Below are positions 50,015-58,620 of a stretch of DNA of 64,000 bases, piece by piece. Source of the DNA: Anaerolineales bacterium (GTDB lineage: Bacteria; Chloroflexota; Anaerolineae; Anaerolineales; Villigracilaceae); the NCBI GenBank assembly GCA_030583885.1, contig CP129480.1, positions 620,001 to 684,000 on the forward strand. Direction: 5' to 3'. Made by a program: the position numbers and the translations under genes. The notes under the pieces were generated by a model. That model did no database searches, had not been told where the DNA came from, and worked only from the letters and a program-made list of their open reading frames with translations. Numbering within the stretch: the first letter of the stretch is position 1; each line of letters starts with the position of its first letter.

Positions 50015-51889
50015 ATGTTACGAAACCGTATGTTTTTTGTTCTAGGCTTGCTGGTCATCGCCAGCATGGTGCTTGCCGCTTGTGGCGGCACTGCCCCCGC
50101 TGAACCTGTTGTTGAAGAACCTGTTAGTGAACAGCCCGCCGGTGAACAGCCCGCGGAAGAGCCTGCTGTGCAGGCTTCCTTCACCACCCCTCATCCGATC
50201 CTGAGCGACCTGCGTGTGCGCCAGGCCATGTCCTACTGCACCAACAAAGAGGACCTGATCAAGTCAGTGTATCCTCTTCTGGATGAGGAAGAACAGGCCT
50301 CCCTGATCATGCACACCTTCATCCCGCGCGCTCACTGGGCATATGCCGGTGATGAGAACGTGACCATCTACGAATTCGATCCGGAAAAGGGCAAGGCTTT
50401 GCTCGAAGAAGCCGGCTGGACCGGTGAAGGCTTCCGCGTCAATGCCGCCGGTGACGAACTTGCCCTCAAGTTCACCACCACCGCTGCCGCCTTCCGTGTG
50501 ACCTGGGCTTCCATTTGGGAAGCTCAGATGGCTGAGTGCGGCATCCGTGTTGTCCGCCTGCATGCCCCCGCCTCCTGGTGGTTCGGTGATACCACTGGTC
50601 TCGCCCGCCGCGACTATGAATTGGGCGCGTTCGCATGGGTTGGCCAGGCTGACCCCGGCGGTCAGACCCTGTATGCCTGTGACCAGATCCCGCTGCCTGA
50701 AAACGGCTGGGAAGGTCAGAACGGCATGGGCTGGTGCAACCAGCTTGCCAGCACCAACATCAAACTGGCGAACAACACCCTCATCAAGGATGACCGCATT
50801 GCGGCCTACACCATCGTCCAGCAGGAATTTACCAAGGACGTTCCCTCCATTCCTCTCTTCAACCGCACCGAAACCTTTGCGACCTCCGCTGACCTGAGCG
50901 GCTTCGCTCCCGCCCCCGGACAGGAATACTACAACTACAACGTCCAGGAATGGGCAAAAGCCGGCTCCGACACCGTCGTTCTTGGTTTCACCCAGGAACC
51001 CGCCTCCCTGTTCACCCTGGTGGAAGATGCCTTCGTAGCCAATATTGCCTACCAGATCGCCCGCCCCGCGCAGGAAACCCACTTGAACTATGACTTCAAG
51101 GCGGAACTGGTCAAGGAACTGCCGACACTCGAAAATGGCGGCACCACCAATAACGATGTCGAGGTCTCCGCAGGCACCATGGTTGTGGACGCCAACGGCG
51201 ATGTGGTCGAACTTGCCCCCGGCGTGTCCGTGATCAACGCTGCCGGCGAGACCGTTGAATTCACTGGCGGCACCGTCACCATGAAGCAATTGGTCTCCAC
51301 GTTTGAATTGATCGACGGCCTGACCTGGGAAGACGGCACACCGGTGACCGGTGCGGACCTCGAACTGGGTTACAAGATCGACTGTGACAAGGAATCCGGC
51401 GCGACCTCCTTCATCACCTGCGACAAGACCGCGAGCGTGGATTTCACCGCCAACGGCTATGTCCAGACCTGGATCCCCGGCGTTCAGGACCCGCTATACT
51501 TCGTCCCTGTCTGGCGGATCTATCCCGCCCATCAGTTGGGCGATCTTCCCGCCAAGGATTGGGCGACCGATCCCCGCGTGGCTGAGCAGCCCCTTTCCTA
51601 TGGTCCGTACAAGCTCGTCGAATGGGTCAAGGGCGAGAGAATGGTCTTCGAAGCCAATGAATATTGGGTCGGCGGCGCGCCTGCCTCCCCGAGGTTCATC
51701 ATCGCCTTCATTACCCCTGAAAGCGCCGAAGCGCTGCTCCTCAGCGGCGAAGTTGACATCCTGGCTTCCGAGTCTTTGGCCGGCCTGAGCGAGTCTTTGG
51801 TGGCTGCCGAGGACGCTGGCAGGATCGTGACCTACACCGAAGCCGGTGGCACCTGGGAACATATCGACATCCAGTTGTTCATCCGCTAA
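50015..51889 (+). CDS. Circularly permuted peptide-type ABC substrate-binding lipoprotein
   Basis: From the ATG behind GGAGGAG the protein has 624 residues with a lipobox VLAAC and a Glu/Pro-rich linker. Next comes HPILSDLRVRQAMSYCTNKEDLI, which in family 5 binding proteins (DppA/OppA) begins the C-terminal half, running to YYNYNVQEWAKA, normally the protein's end. Only then appears TVVLGFTQEPASLF, normally the N-terminal start, continuing through DGLTWEDGTPVTGADL and YGPYKLVEWVKGERM to WEHIDIQL and stop. The halves are therefore swapped with the signal retained. It is the first gene of the importer operon and should deliver the substrate. Confidence 0.85.
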   Translation: MLRNRMFFVLGLLVIASMVLAACGGTAPAEPVVEEPVSEQPAGEQPAEEPAVQASFTTPHPILSDLRVRQAMSYCTNKEDLIKSVYPLLDEEEQASLIMHTFIPRAHWAYAGDENVTIYEFDPEKGKALLEEAGWTGEGFRVNAAGDELALKFTTTAAAFRVTWASIWEAQMAECGIRVVRLHAPASWWFGDTTGLARRDYELGAFAWVGQADPGGQTLYACDQIPLPENGWEGQNGMGWCNQLASTNIKLANNTLIKDDRIAAYTIVQQEFTKDVPSIPLFNRTETFATSADLSGFAPAPGQEYYNYNVQEWAKAGSDTVVLGFTQEPASLFTLVEDAFVANIAYQIARPAQETHLNYDFKAELVKELPTLENGGTTNNDVEVSAGTMVVDANGDVVELAPGVSVINAAGETVEFTGGTVTMKQLVSTFELIDGLTWEDGTPVTGADLELGYKIDCDKESGATSFITCDKTASVDFTANGYVQTWIPGVQDPLYFVPVWRIYPAHQLGDLPAKDWATDPRVAEQPLSYGPYKLVEWVKGERMVFEANEYWVGGAPASPRFIIAFITPESAEALLLSGEVDILASESLAGLSESLVAAEDAGRIVTYTEAGGTWEHIDIQLFIR

Positions 51890-51917
51890 TTTGTACTGGT
51901 AGCGAACCGAGTTAAAA

Positions 51918-51949
51918 TTGGGGTAGGCATGGAGACATGCCTACCCCAA
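51918..51949 (+). promoter_or_regulatory. Intercistronic stem-loop between binding protein and permease
   Basis: TTGGGGTAGGCATG-GAGA-CATGCCTACCCCAA forms a perfect 14-bp stem. No U-run follows. Such structures often stabilise the upstream mRNA so that more binding protein than permease is made. Confidence 0.7.
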
Positions 51950-51994
51950 AATGTACAATAGAAGGAAATCCCTTAGTTTTTTGCTGGAGAAGTT

Positions 51995-53194
51995 ATGACT
52001 GCGTATCTGATCCGCCGCGTTTTGCAATCCATATTGGTTGTTTTCATTTCAGCGGTTGCCACCTATACCTTGTTGAGCTTCGCGCCCGGGGGACCCATGG
52101 CGGGGCTGCGCCAGATCACACAATCTGGACGGTTTCAGATCACAGAAGAGGATATTGCCCGCATCCGCGCCTCCTTTGAGTTGGACTTGAACCTGACCGT
52201 TCGTTTCAGCCGCTGGTTTATTGGCGCACCGCGCGGACCTGTGGTGATCGGCGGGAAGGAATATTTTGGCGACATGGTGGTTGGCTGCCGCAAGCCGATC
52301 GAGGCGGAAGTTCTAAATTCACGCGGTGTATACGAGATTAGAGAAGTGGGATGCAGGGAAAACGTTTATTTGAAGGACCTCGTTGGGCGGCGTACCAGCG
52401 ACGGTATTCTGCGGGGCGATTTTGGCTTGTCCTGGCGTCTTTTGCGTGACCGCCCGGTCAGCGACCTGATCCTGAGCCGCCTGCCAAAAACCCTCCAATT
52501 GATCGGGCTTGAAGTCATCCTCTCGCTTATCATTGGAATTCCATTGGGCATTTATTCAGCCGTTCGGCAATATTCCAAGTTTGATTATATTTTCACCACG
52601 CTGGCATTTATGGGGTCAGCCATGCCCAGTTTCTTCTTTGGTTTGCTCTTGATCCTGGTCTTCTCGATCATTCCCAGGAGCGCGGGGCTGCCCTACATCC
52701 CCGCCGGTTTATCCGAATCCCTGCGTGACTATACGATTCCGATGATCGGCTACGTGGTTGCTGGTTCGGCCAAAGACCGGGTTTTGCACCTGATCCTGCC
52801 GGTCACCGTGCTGACCTTGATCAATGTGGCGGTCTGGAGCCGTTTCATCCGCGCCAGCATGCTGGATGTATTGCGTCAGGACTACGTCCGCACGGCGCGC
52901 GCCAAGGGTTTGCGTGAGGTGGTTGTCATCATGAAACATGCCCTCCGCAACGCCCTGATACCGTTCGTTACGATCGTGGTGTTTACGATACCGGCCCTTT
53001 TCAGCGGCGCGATCATCACCGAGAGCATATTCGCCTGGCCCGGCATGGGACGTTTGTACATCCTTGCCCTGGGTGATTATGATTACCCGGTGGCCATGGC
53101 GATCTTCTTCATCCTGGCGGTTCTGACCGTGATTGCAACACTGCTGCGCGATATTCTATATACGATTGTGGATCCACGCATTCGTTTAAACTAG
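51995..53194 (+). CDS. ABC transporter permease, DppB/OppB type
   Basis: The 399-residue permease begins MTAYLIRRVLQSILVVFISAVATYTLLSF, the standard first membrane segment of DppB-type proteins. The EAA loop is ARAKGLREVVVIMKHALRNALIP. A periplasmic insertion of about 100 residues (around 70-150, containing EVGCRENVYLKDLVGRRTSDGI) lengthens it compared with typical DppB of about 340. It forms the channel with the following permease. GGAGAA precedes the ATG. Confidence 0.92.
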   Translation: MTAYLIRRVLQSILVVFISAVATYTLLSFAPGGPMAGLRQITQSGRFQITEEDIARIRASFELDLNLTVRFSRWFIGAPRGPVVIGGKEYFGDMVVGCRKPIEAEVLNSRGVYEIREVGCRENVYLKDLVGRRTSDGILRGDFGLSWRLLRDRPVSDLILSRLPKTLQLIGLEVILSLIIGIPLGIYSAVRQYSKFDYIFTTLAFMGSAMPSFFFGLLLILVFSIIPRSAGLPYIPAGLSESLRDYTIPMIGYVVAGSAKDRVLHLILPVTVLTLINVAVWSRFIRASMLDVLRQDYVRTARAKGLREVVVIMKHALRNALIPFVTIVVFTIPALFSGAIITESIFAWPGMGRLYILALGDYDYPVAMAIFFILAVLTVIATLLRDILYTIVDPRIRLN

Positions 53195-53212
53195 CGTTGA
53201 GGATATTTTTCG

Positions 53213-54211
53213 ATGACTGTATCTGCCCAATTGGACAAGCTCGATTCCGAAGCCATTATCATCGAGGAGCGCACCCCGTTCCAGATCGTCTTCCGCCGTT
53301 TTGTGCGCCATCGTCTGGCAATGGCCTCGCTGGTTGTCATGATAGTTATTTTCAGCGTGACCATTCTGGCGCCCTACATCACCTCTTTTCGGGTGGATGA
53401 ACTGAACGTCAACAAATACTTTGTCCCATTTGGAACGGTGGATGAGCCGACCGGCCGCGTGCATTATCTGGGCACGGATAATATTGGCCGCGATTACTTT
53501 TCCCGCTTGATCTATGCCGGGCGCATCTCGCTGACCGTGGCGTTGTTCTCCGTATTTATCGCGGAGACCATCGGCATCTTTGTGGGGGCGATCTCCGGCT
53601 TTTACGGGAAATGGGTGGATGCCGTTCTCATGCGCTTTGTGGAATTCATGCTGACCATTCCAACATTGCCGCTGCTGCTGATCATCTCCTCCATGCTGAT
53701 AAGGAATGAAGACCTGATCCCCATCCCGGATTCGGTGCTGAGGTTTGTGGGAAATATCATGTTGCTCAGTCCCAGGGATGCGCGCAGTGCGGTGTTGATC
53801 ATCATTGTTTTGGCCGGCTTTGGCTGGCTGGCCGCCGCACAGTTGATGCGTGGTACGGTTTTGTCCCTGCGCGAGCAGACATTTGTGGAGGCGTCCCGTT
53901 CCCTGGGCGCCACGAACATCTGGATCATCTTGAAACATATGATCCCAAACGCCATGGCCCCGATCATTGTGGATGCGTCCCTGGGGCTTGCGGGTTTTGT
54001 GGTCGCGGAGGCTGCGCTTGCATTCCTTGGCTTTGGCATTCAAGACCCGATTCCCACCTGGGGAAACATGCTTTCTGCAACGCAGACCTACATGTTCGAC
54101 AGGCCCTGGCTGCCTCTGCTGCCCGGAATACCGATCTTTTTATGTTCCCTTGCCTTTAACTACATTGGCGACGGTCTGCGCGACGCGCTGGATCCCCGTT
54201 TGAAGTTATAA
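53213..54211 (+). CDS. ABC transporter permease, DppC/OppC type
   Basis: A 332-residue permease with an N-terminal cytoplasmic segment, FVRHRLAMASLVVMIVIFSVTIL, the LGTDNIGRDYFSRLIYAGR motif typical of DppC, and EAA loop EASRSLGATNIWIILKHMIPNAMAPI. The segment SGFYGKWVDAVLMRFVEFMLTIPTLPLLLIIS is also family-typical. It pairs with the upstream permease; the spacing of 18 bp shows one operon. Confidence 0.93.
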   Translation: MTVSAQLDKLDSEAIIIEERTPFQIVFRRFVRHRLAMASLVVMIVIFSVTILAPYITSFRVDELNVNKYFVPFGTVDEPTGRVHYLGTDNIGRDYFSRLIYAGRISLTVALFSVFIAETIGIFVGAISGFYGKWVDAVLMRFVEFMLTIPTLPLLLIISSMLIRNEDLIPIPDSVLRFVGNIMLLSPRDARSAVLIIIVLAGFGWLAAAQLMRGTVLSLREQTFVEASRSLGATNIWIILKHMIPNAMAPIIVDASLGLAGFVVAEAALAFLGFGIQDPIPTWGNMLSATQTYMFDRPWLPLLPGIPIFLCSLAFNYIGDGLRDALDPRLKL

Positions 54212-54244
54212 TCGGCAAGAAAAATCTCAATTGCGGAGATACCT

Positions 54245-55279
54245 GTGGCGACAAATATTCAAAAACCCTTGCTCGAAGTACGTAATCTTAAGACGTATTT
54301 TTATACCGAGGATGGCGTGGTGCGTGCCGTGGACGGCGTAAGTTTTGAAGTGAACAATGGTGAAGTGCTTGGGATTGTGGGCGAATCCGGCTGCGGAAAA
54401 AGTGTTACCTCCCTTTCCATCATGCGTTTGATCGGCCAGCCCGGCAAGATCGAAGAGGGCGAAATCATCTTTGATGGCAAGGACCTGGTTAAAGCCACGG
54501 AAGAAGAGATGATGAAGGTGCGCGGAAACCGCATCTCCATGATCTTCCAGCAGCCCCAGTCCGCGCTTAACCCCGTGTTTCGAGCCGGCGACCAGATTTC
54601 CGAGGTGCTTAATATTCACCAGGATTTTGGGAAGGAAGCGGGCAGAAACCGTGCCATTGAATTACTGAAACTGGTGGGGATTCCCGAGCCGGAAAGCCGC
54701 GCCGAATCCTTCCCGCATGAACTTTCCGGCGGCATGGCGCAGCGCATTATGATTGCCATGGCGCTGGCCTGTGTGCCGGACCTGTTGATCGCAGATGAGC
54801 CCACCACCGCTCTGGATGTGACCATCCAGGCCCAGATTTTGGACCTGATGAGGGATATGCGTAATCAATTGGGTTCCTCCATGATCCTGATCACTCATGA
54901 TCTCGGCGTGATCGCCGAGATGGCACACCGCGTGGCGGTCATGTACGCGGGTGAAATTGTGGAGCAATCCCCTGTAGCCACGCTTTTTGACCAGCCGCTT
55001 CATCCTTATACGAAGGGTCTGATCGGTTCGATCCCGGTCCTGGGCGAAGTCCGTGAACGCCTGGACGTTATTCCCGGCTCCGTGCCGAACCTGGTGAATC
55101 TGCCGGCTGGCTGCCGTTTTGCTCCTCGTTGTCTGGCACGCATTGAACATAATTTATCAGTTTGTACTGATAGACGCCCTGAATTAACGGAAGTTGCCGA
55201 GGGACACAAAGTACGCTGCTGGCTTTTCCAGGACTCCGATGAACATGTTGCCCCGCTAAAGCAGGCAAGCAAATCCTAA
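54245..55279 (+). CDS. ABC transporter ATP-binding protein, DppD/OppD type
   Basis: The 344-residue ATPase starts at a GTG behind GGAG. Walker A is GESGCGKS, the signature is LSGGMAQR, Walker B is [12 protein letters not shown], with switch His in [12 protein letters not shown]. The C-terminal oligopeptide extension ([30 protein letters not shown]) carries the spaced cysteines found in Dpp/Opp ATPases, which can hold an iron-sulphur cluster. It powers the importer together with the next gene. Confidence 0.94.
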   Translation: MATNIQKPLLEVRNLKTYFYTEDGVVRAVDGVSFEVNNGEVLGIVGESGCGKSVTSLSIMRLIGQPGKIEEGEIIFDGKDLVKATEEEMMKVRGNRISMIFQQPQSALNPVFRAGDQISEVLNIHQDFGKEAGRNRAIELLKLVGIPEPESRAESFPHELSGGMAQRIMIAMALACVPDLLIADEPTTALDVTIQAQILDLMRDMRNQLGSSMILITHDLGVIAEMAHRVAVMYAGEIVEQSPVATLFDQPLHPYTKGLIGSIPVLGEVRERLDVIPGSVPNLVNLPAGCRFAPRCLARIEHNLSVCTDRRPELTEVAEGHKVRCWLFQDSDEHVAPLKQASKS

Positions 55280-55289
55280 TAGAGATGAT

Positions 55290-56288
55290 GTGGCGATGAA
55301 TACTAAATTGAACACTCAAGAAAAGCCAGACCTGCTGGTTGTAAAGAAGCTTACAAAATACTTCCCTGTCCGCTCCGGTGTTCTTCAGCGTGTCACAGCC
55401 TGGGTACAGGCTGTGGACAAGGTGAGCTTTGCGATAAAAAGCGGCGAGACTCTGGGCATGGTGGGTGAATCTGGTTGCGGAAAAACGACCGTCGGTCGTT
55501 CCATACTTCGCCTGATTGAACCGACTTCCGGCGAAGTTTCCTTTAATGGGGAAAATATTATCACCATGCGGCCAAAATCGCTCAAAACCCTGCGCCGCGA
55601 CATGCAGATCATCTTTCAGGATCCCTACGCTTCCCTTAACCCCCGTATGCCGATCGGCGAATCCGTCATGGAGGGATTGCAGATCCATAAGATTGGCAAC
55701 CCCAAGGAGCGCTGGGAGGTTGCCATCAACATGCTCAAGAAGGTGGGTCTGGAGGAATATCATGCCCGCCGTTACCCGCATGAGTTCTCCGGCGGACAGC
55801 GTCAGCGCATCGGGATTGCCCGTGCTTTGGCTTTACAGCCGAAATTCATCGTCTGTGATGAGCCGGTCTCGGCGCTGGATGTTTCCATCCAGTCGCAGGT
55901 TTTAAATATTCTCAGGGACCTGCAAAAGGAATTTGGCCTCACGTATCTATTCATTGCGCATAACCTGAGCGTGGTGGAGCATATCTCCGACCGCGTGTCG
56001 GTGATGTATTTGGGCAAGATGGTGGAATTGACGGATCGCGATTCGCTGTACCGCGAGCCTTTGCATCCCTATACAAAGGCTTTGCTCTCTGCCATTCCGA
56101 TTCCCCATCCCAATATTAAGCGCGAACGTACCATCCTCAAGGGTGATGTGCCAAGCCCGCTTAACCCGCCCAGCGGCTGTCGTTTCCATACCCGCTGTCC
56201 CATTGCCGTTGAACATTGTTCGCAGGAGGAGCCTGAGTTCAAGGAAGTCAGGCCCGGGCATTGGGTGGCCTGCTGGCTGGCTGAATAG
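55290..56288 (+). CDS. ABC transporter ATP-binding protein, DppF/OppF type
   Basis: The 332-residue ATPase shows Walker [22 protein letters not shown], signature [15 protein letters not shown], Walker [13 protein letters not shown] and the C-terminal [17 protein letters not shown] cysteine segment. The given start is a GTG; an in-frame ATG two codons later (55296, MNTKLNTQE) is equally possible. It is the last transport gene of the operon and is followed by a strong terminator. Confidence 0.94.
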   Translation: MAMNTKLNTQEKPDLLVVKKLTKYFPVRSGVLQRVTAWVQAVDKVSFAIKSGETLGMVGESGCGKTTVGRSILRLIEPTSGEVSFNGENIITMRPKSLKTLRRDMQIIFQDPYASLNPRMPIGESVMEGLQIHKIGNPKERWEVAINMLKKVGLEEYHARRYPHEFSGGQRQRIGIARALALQPKFIVCDEPVSALDVSIQSQVLNILRDLQKEFGLTYLFIAHNLSVVEHISDRVSVMYLGKMVELTDRDSLYREPLHPYTKALLSAIPIPHPNIKRERTILKGDVPSPLNPPSGCRFHTRCPIAVEHCSQEEPEFKEVRPGHWVACWLAE

Positions 56289-56296
56289 GGAAGACA

Positions 56297-56325
56297 AGAG
56301 ACCGCTAAAGGCGGTCTCTTTTTAT
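56297..56325 (+). terminator. Terminator of the ABC importer operon
   Basis: AGAGACCGC and GCGGTCTCT with a 5-nt loop are followed by TTTTATTTT. Confidence 0.9.
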
Positions 56326-56367
56326 TTTGGGCAGTTCAGATTCATGTTTCAACCTTTAACATTGTTA

Positions 56368-56441
56368 TATAATGCCCACGGTCACAAATTGCGCTTTGCC
56401 CCTTCCGAAAAAGGGCAATTTGTGACCGTGCTGGGTATAAT
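56368..56441 (+). promoter_or_regulatory. Promoter -10 and long inverted repeat upstream of the second binding protein
   Basis: TATAAT at 56368-56373 is followed by CACGGTCACAAATTGC (56377-56392) and its exact complement (56415-56430), a 16-bp stem with a 22-nt loop. A second TATAAT lies at 56436-56441, immediately after the repeat. The element could be an operator dyad or an RNA hairpin at the transcript start. Confidence 0.6.
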
Positions 56442-56497
56442 TGCAGCCATTGTTATACGCTTGCATATCCTGTACTACATCAATTCGGCAGACAGTC

Positions 56498-58414
56498 TTG
56501 AAATATTTTCATCCTCCCCTTGCGCTGATTATTGTCATCCTTCTTGCCGGCTGCTCAAGATTGCAGTCACAGGTGGAAACTCCGACTGCCTTGTTCACAC
56601 CATTGCCAACCGTGACTCCGTCACTCCCGGCGCCCGCCTCCCTGACTGTCTGTCTTGGACAGGAACCCAACACCCTTTACCCTCTCGGTGGACCGAACGC
56701 CGCCGCACGCAGCGTGTTGGCCGCGGTCTATAACGGACCGATTGATACAATCAGCTACGAATATCAGCCTGTGATCCTTGCCCGTCTGCCGTCCATTGAA
56801 AACGGCGAAGCGCAAATTGTCAGAACACAGGTGCAGGCTGGAGGTCAGGTTGTGGACGCGGATGGTGATCTCGTTGCTCTGGAAGCAGGTGTGCGTGTCC
56901 GTCCTGCCGACTGCCGCGATGATGAGTGCGTCATCACCTATGACGGTGTGTCCCCGCTGGAGATGGATCAGATGGTCGTAAATTATCGTTTACGTCCGGA
57001 TCTGACCTGGGCAGACGGCACGCCTCTCACCGCCGATGATTCCGTATATGCTTTTGAACTCGAAGCGGATGCGGAAACGAATCCTTATTTGATTGGCCGC
57101 ACACAGGTGTACGAAGCCGCCGACGAGCAGACCTTGCAGTGGTGGGGCGTGCCTGGTTTTATGGACCCCGCGTATTTTACGAATTTTTGGGCGCCTGCGC
57201 CGAAGCATCTGTGGAGTCAATTTTCCGCCGACCAGTTGCCTTCCGTTGACATTGCTTCGCGCACGCCGATTGGCTGGGGACCCTACACGGTGGTGGAGTG
57301 GATTGCGGGCGACCACATCACGCTGGTGAAGAATCCGTATTACTTCCGCGCCGCAGACGGTTACCCAAAAATAGACATCCTCTCCTTTCGCTTCATCCCC
57401 GACCCGAATACGGCTCTGAGCGAACTGGTTGCAGGCCGCTGTGACATTCTCGACCCATCCATAAATTTGGATAATCAGGCGGGCTTGTTGCGGGAAATGC
57501 AGGCCGCCGAACAGGCGCAGGCATTTTTTGCAACCGGCATGTCGATTGAATGGCTTGGTTTGGGGCTTGTCCCGGCCTCTTATGATAACGGCTATGATAT
57601 TCAGCGGGACCGCCCAAATTTCTTTGCGGATGCGCACACCCGCCAGGGCATTGCCTATTGTCTTGACCGTCAATCGGTTGTGAATAACGTGCTGTTTGGA
57701 TTGACAACCGTCCCGACGACCTATGTTCCGGATGACCACCCTGTGTTTGATGCGCAGATTGCGGGGATTCCCCATGACCCTGAAGTTGGGATCTCGCTGC
57801 TCGAACTGGCAGGCTGGCAGGATACTGACGATGATCCATCCACGCCGCGCCGCGCAGTGAGCGTCTCGAATGTCGCTTTCAACACCCCTCTGCAGTTGAA
57901 TTACTACACCACATCCGCCACCCAGCGCAGACAGGTGGTGGAAATCCTTGAGCGCTCGCTTGCGGAATGCGGCATCGGACTCCGTGTGCAGTATTTTACC
58001 CAGAACGATCTCTATGCCCCCGGCCCCGCTGGGTTTCTCTTTGGGCGCAGCTTTGACCTGGCGGAATATGCACTCGGCGTTAACAGCATCGAACCTCCCT
58101 GCACCTGGTTCAGCAGTGCGGAAATTCCCTCCGCAGATAATTCGTGGATTGGCACGAACGTGCCTGGTTTCAGCAATGCCGAGTATGATGCCGCCTGCCG
58201 CGCCGCACAACAGGCACTGCCTGACGAACCGTCGTATGTTAATTCGTATCGCCAGACTCAGATCATATTTTCAAGCGAGCTTCCTGCAATTCCCCTGTAC
58301 CACCGTTTGCGGATCGCCGCCGCAGGCCCTGAAGTTTGTCATTTTGGGCTGGACCCAACCGCCACCCCGCTCTGGAATATCGAGGCGATTGACATCGGTG
58401 ATGCCTGCAGATAA
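56498..58414 (+). CDS. Peptide-type ABC substrate-binding lipoprotein, canonical order
   Basis: I prefer the TTG start that gives LKYFHPPLALIIVILLAGC, a proper lipoprotein signal with lipobox LLAGC; a frame from 56441 adds 19 unlikely residues. The 638-residue product is a family 5 binding protein in normal order: LTVCLGQEPNTLYPLGG, DLTWADGTPLTADDSVYAF, GWGPYTVVEWIAGDHITLVKNPYYF, then HTRQGIAYCLDRQSVVNNVLFG and LLELAGW. It lies beyond the importer terminator with its own promoter, so it may serve the same permease under other conditions. Confidence 0.88.
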   Translation: MKYFHPPLALIIVILLAGCSRLQSQVETPTALFTPLPTVTPSLPAPASLTVCLGQEPNTLYPLGGPNAAARSVLAAVYNGPIDTISYEYQPVILARLPSIENGEAQIVRTQVQAGGQVVDADGDLVALEAGVRVRPADCRDDECVITYDGVSPLEMDQMVVNYRLRPDLTWADGTPLTADDSVYAFELEADAETNPYLIGRTQVYEAADEQTLQWWGVPGFMDPAYFTNFWAPAPKHLWSQFSADQLPSVDIASRTPIGWGPYTVVEWIAGDHITLVKNPYYFRAADGYPKIDILSFRFIPDPNTALSELVAGRCDILDPSINLDNQAGLLREMQAAEQAQAFFATGMSIEWLGLGLVPASYDNGYDIQRDRPNFFADAHTRQGIAYCLDRQSVVNNVLFGLTTVPTTYVPDDHPVFDAQIAGIPHDPEVGISLLELAGWQDTDDDPSTPRRAVSVSNVAFNTPLQLNYYTTSATQRRQVVEILERSLAECGIGLRVQYFTQNDLYAPGPAGFLFGRSFDLAEYALGVNSIEPPCTWFSSAEIPSADNSWIGTNVPGFSNAEYDAACRAAQQALPDEPSYVNSYRQTQIIFSSELPAIPLYHRLRIAAAGPEVCHFGLDPTATPLWNIEAIDIGDACR

Positions 58415-58484
58415 TAAGATCCCCGTGTTTTTCATGGAACTTACAAGTGCGCAAGGTGCATCGGTCGCCCACCCCAATCTTTGC

Positions 58485-58490
58485 TATAAT
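58485..58490 (+). promoter_or_regulatory. Likely -10 box before the leader ORF and regulator
   Basis: TATAAT within TTTGCTATAATGCG, about 30 nt before the leader ORF. No good -35 is evident; the TGC before the hexamer is close to an extended -10. Confidence 0.5.
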
Positions 58491-58518
58491 GCGTTCATCC
58501 AGTTAGTAGGAGACGGAT

Positions 58519-58620
58519 ATGAATAAATCCGCCCGCAAACATTATTTCAATCTTGAATTATCTCTTTTCTCCAAGAATATGCAGGATAGCCTCGGGTCGC
58601 CAAACAGGCGGGCTGTATGA
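58519..58620 (+). CDS. 33-residue leader ORF coupled to the receiver-domain gene
   Basis: A short frame beginning MNKSARKHYFNLELSLF has a good TAGGAGA site upstream and ends in TGA that overlaps the ATG of the regulator gene (ATGA). The downstream gene has no ribosome site of its own that I can see, so it probably depends on translation of this peptide. The peptide shows no recognised domain. Confidence 0.6.
   Translation: MNKSARKHYFNLELSLFSKNMQDSLGSPNRRAV

Noticed and set aside
50264-51289. A minus-strand frame of 341 codons, Gly/Val/Phe-rich
   Set aside because: It is antisense to the permuted binding-protein gene, whose family motifs are intact on the plus strand.
56990-58210. A minus-strand frame of 406 codons
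   Set aside because: It is antisense to the well-supported second binding-protein gene and has no recognisable domain; it results from high GC codon bias.
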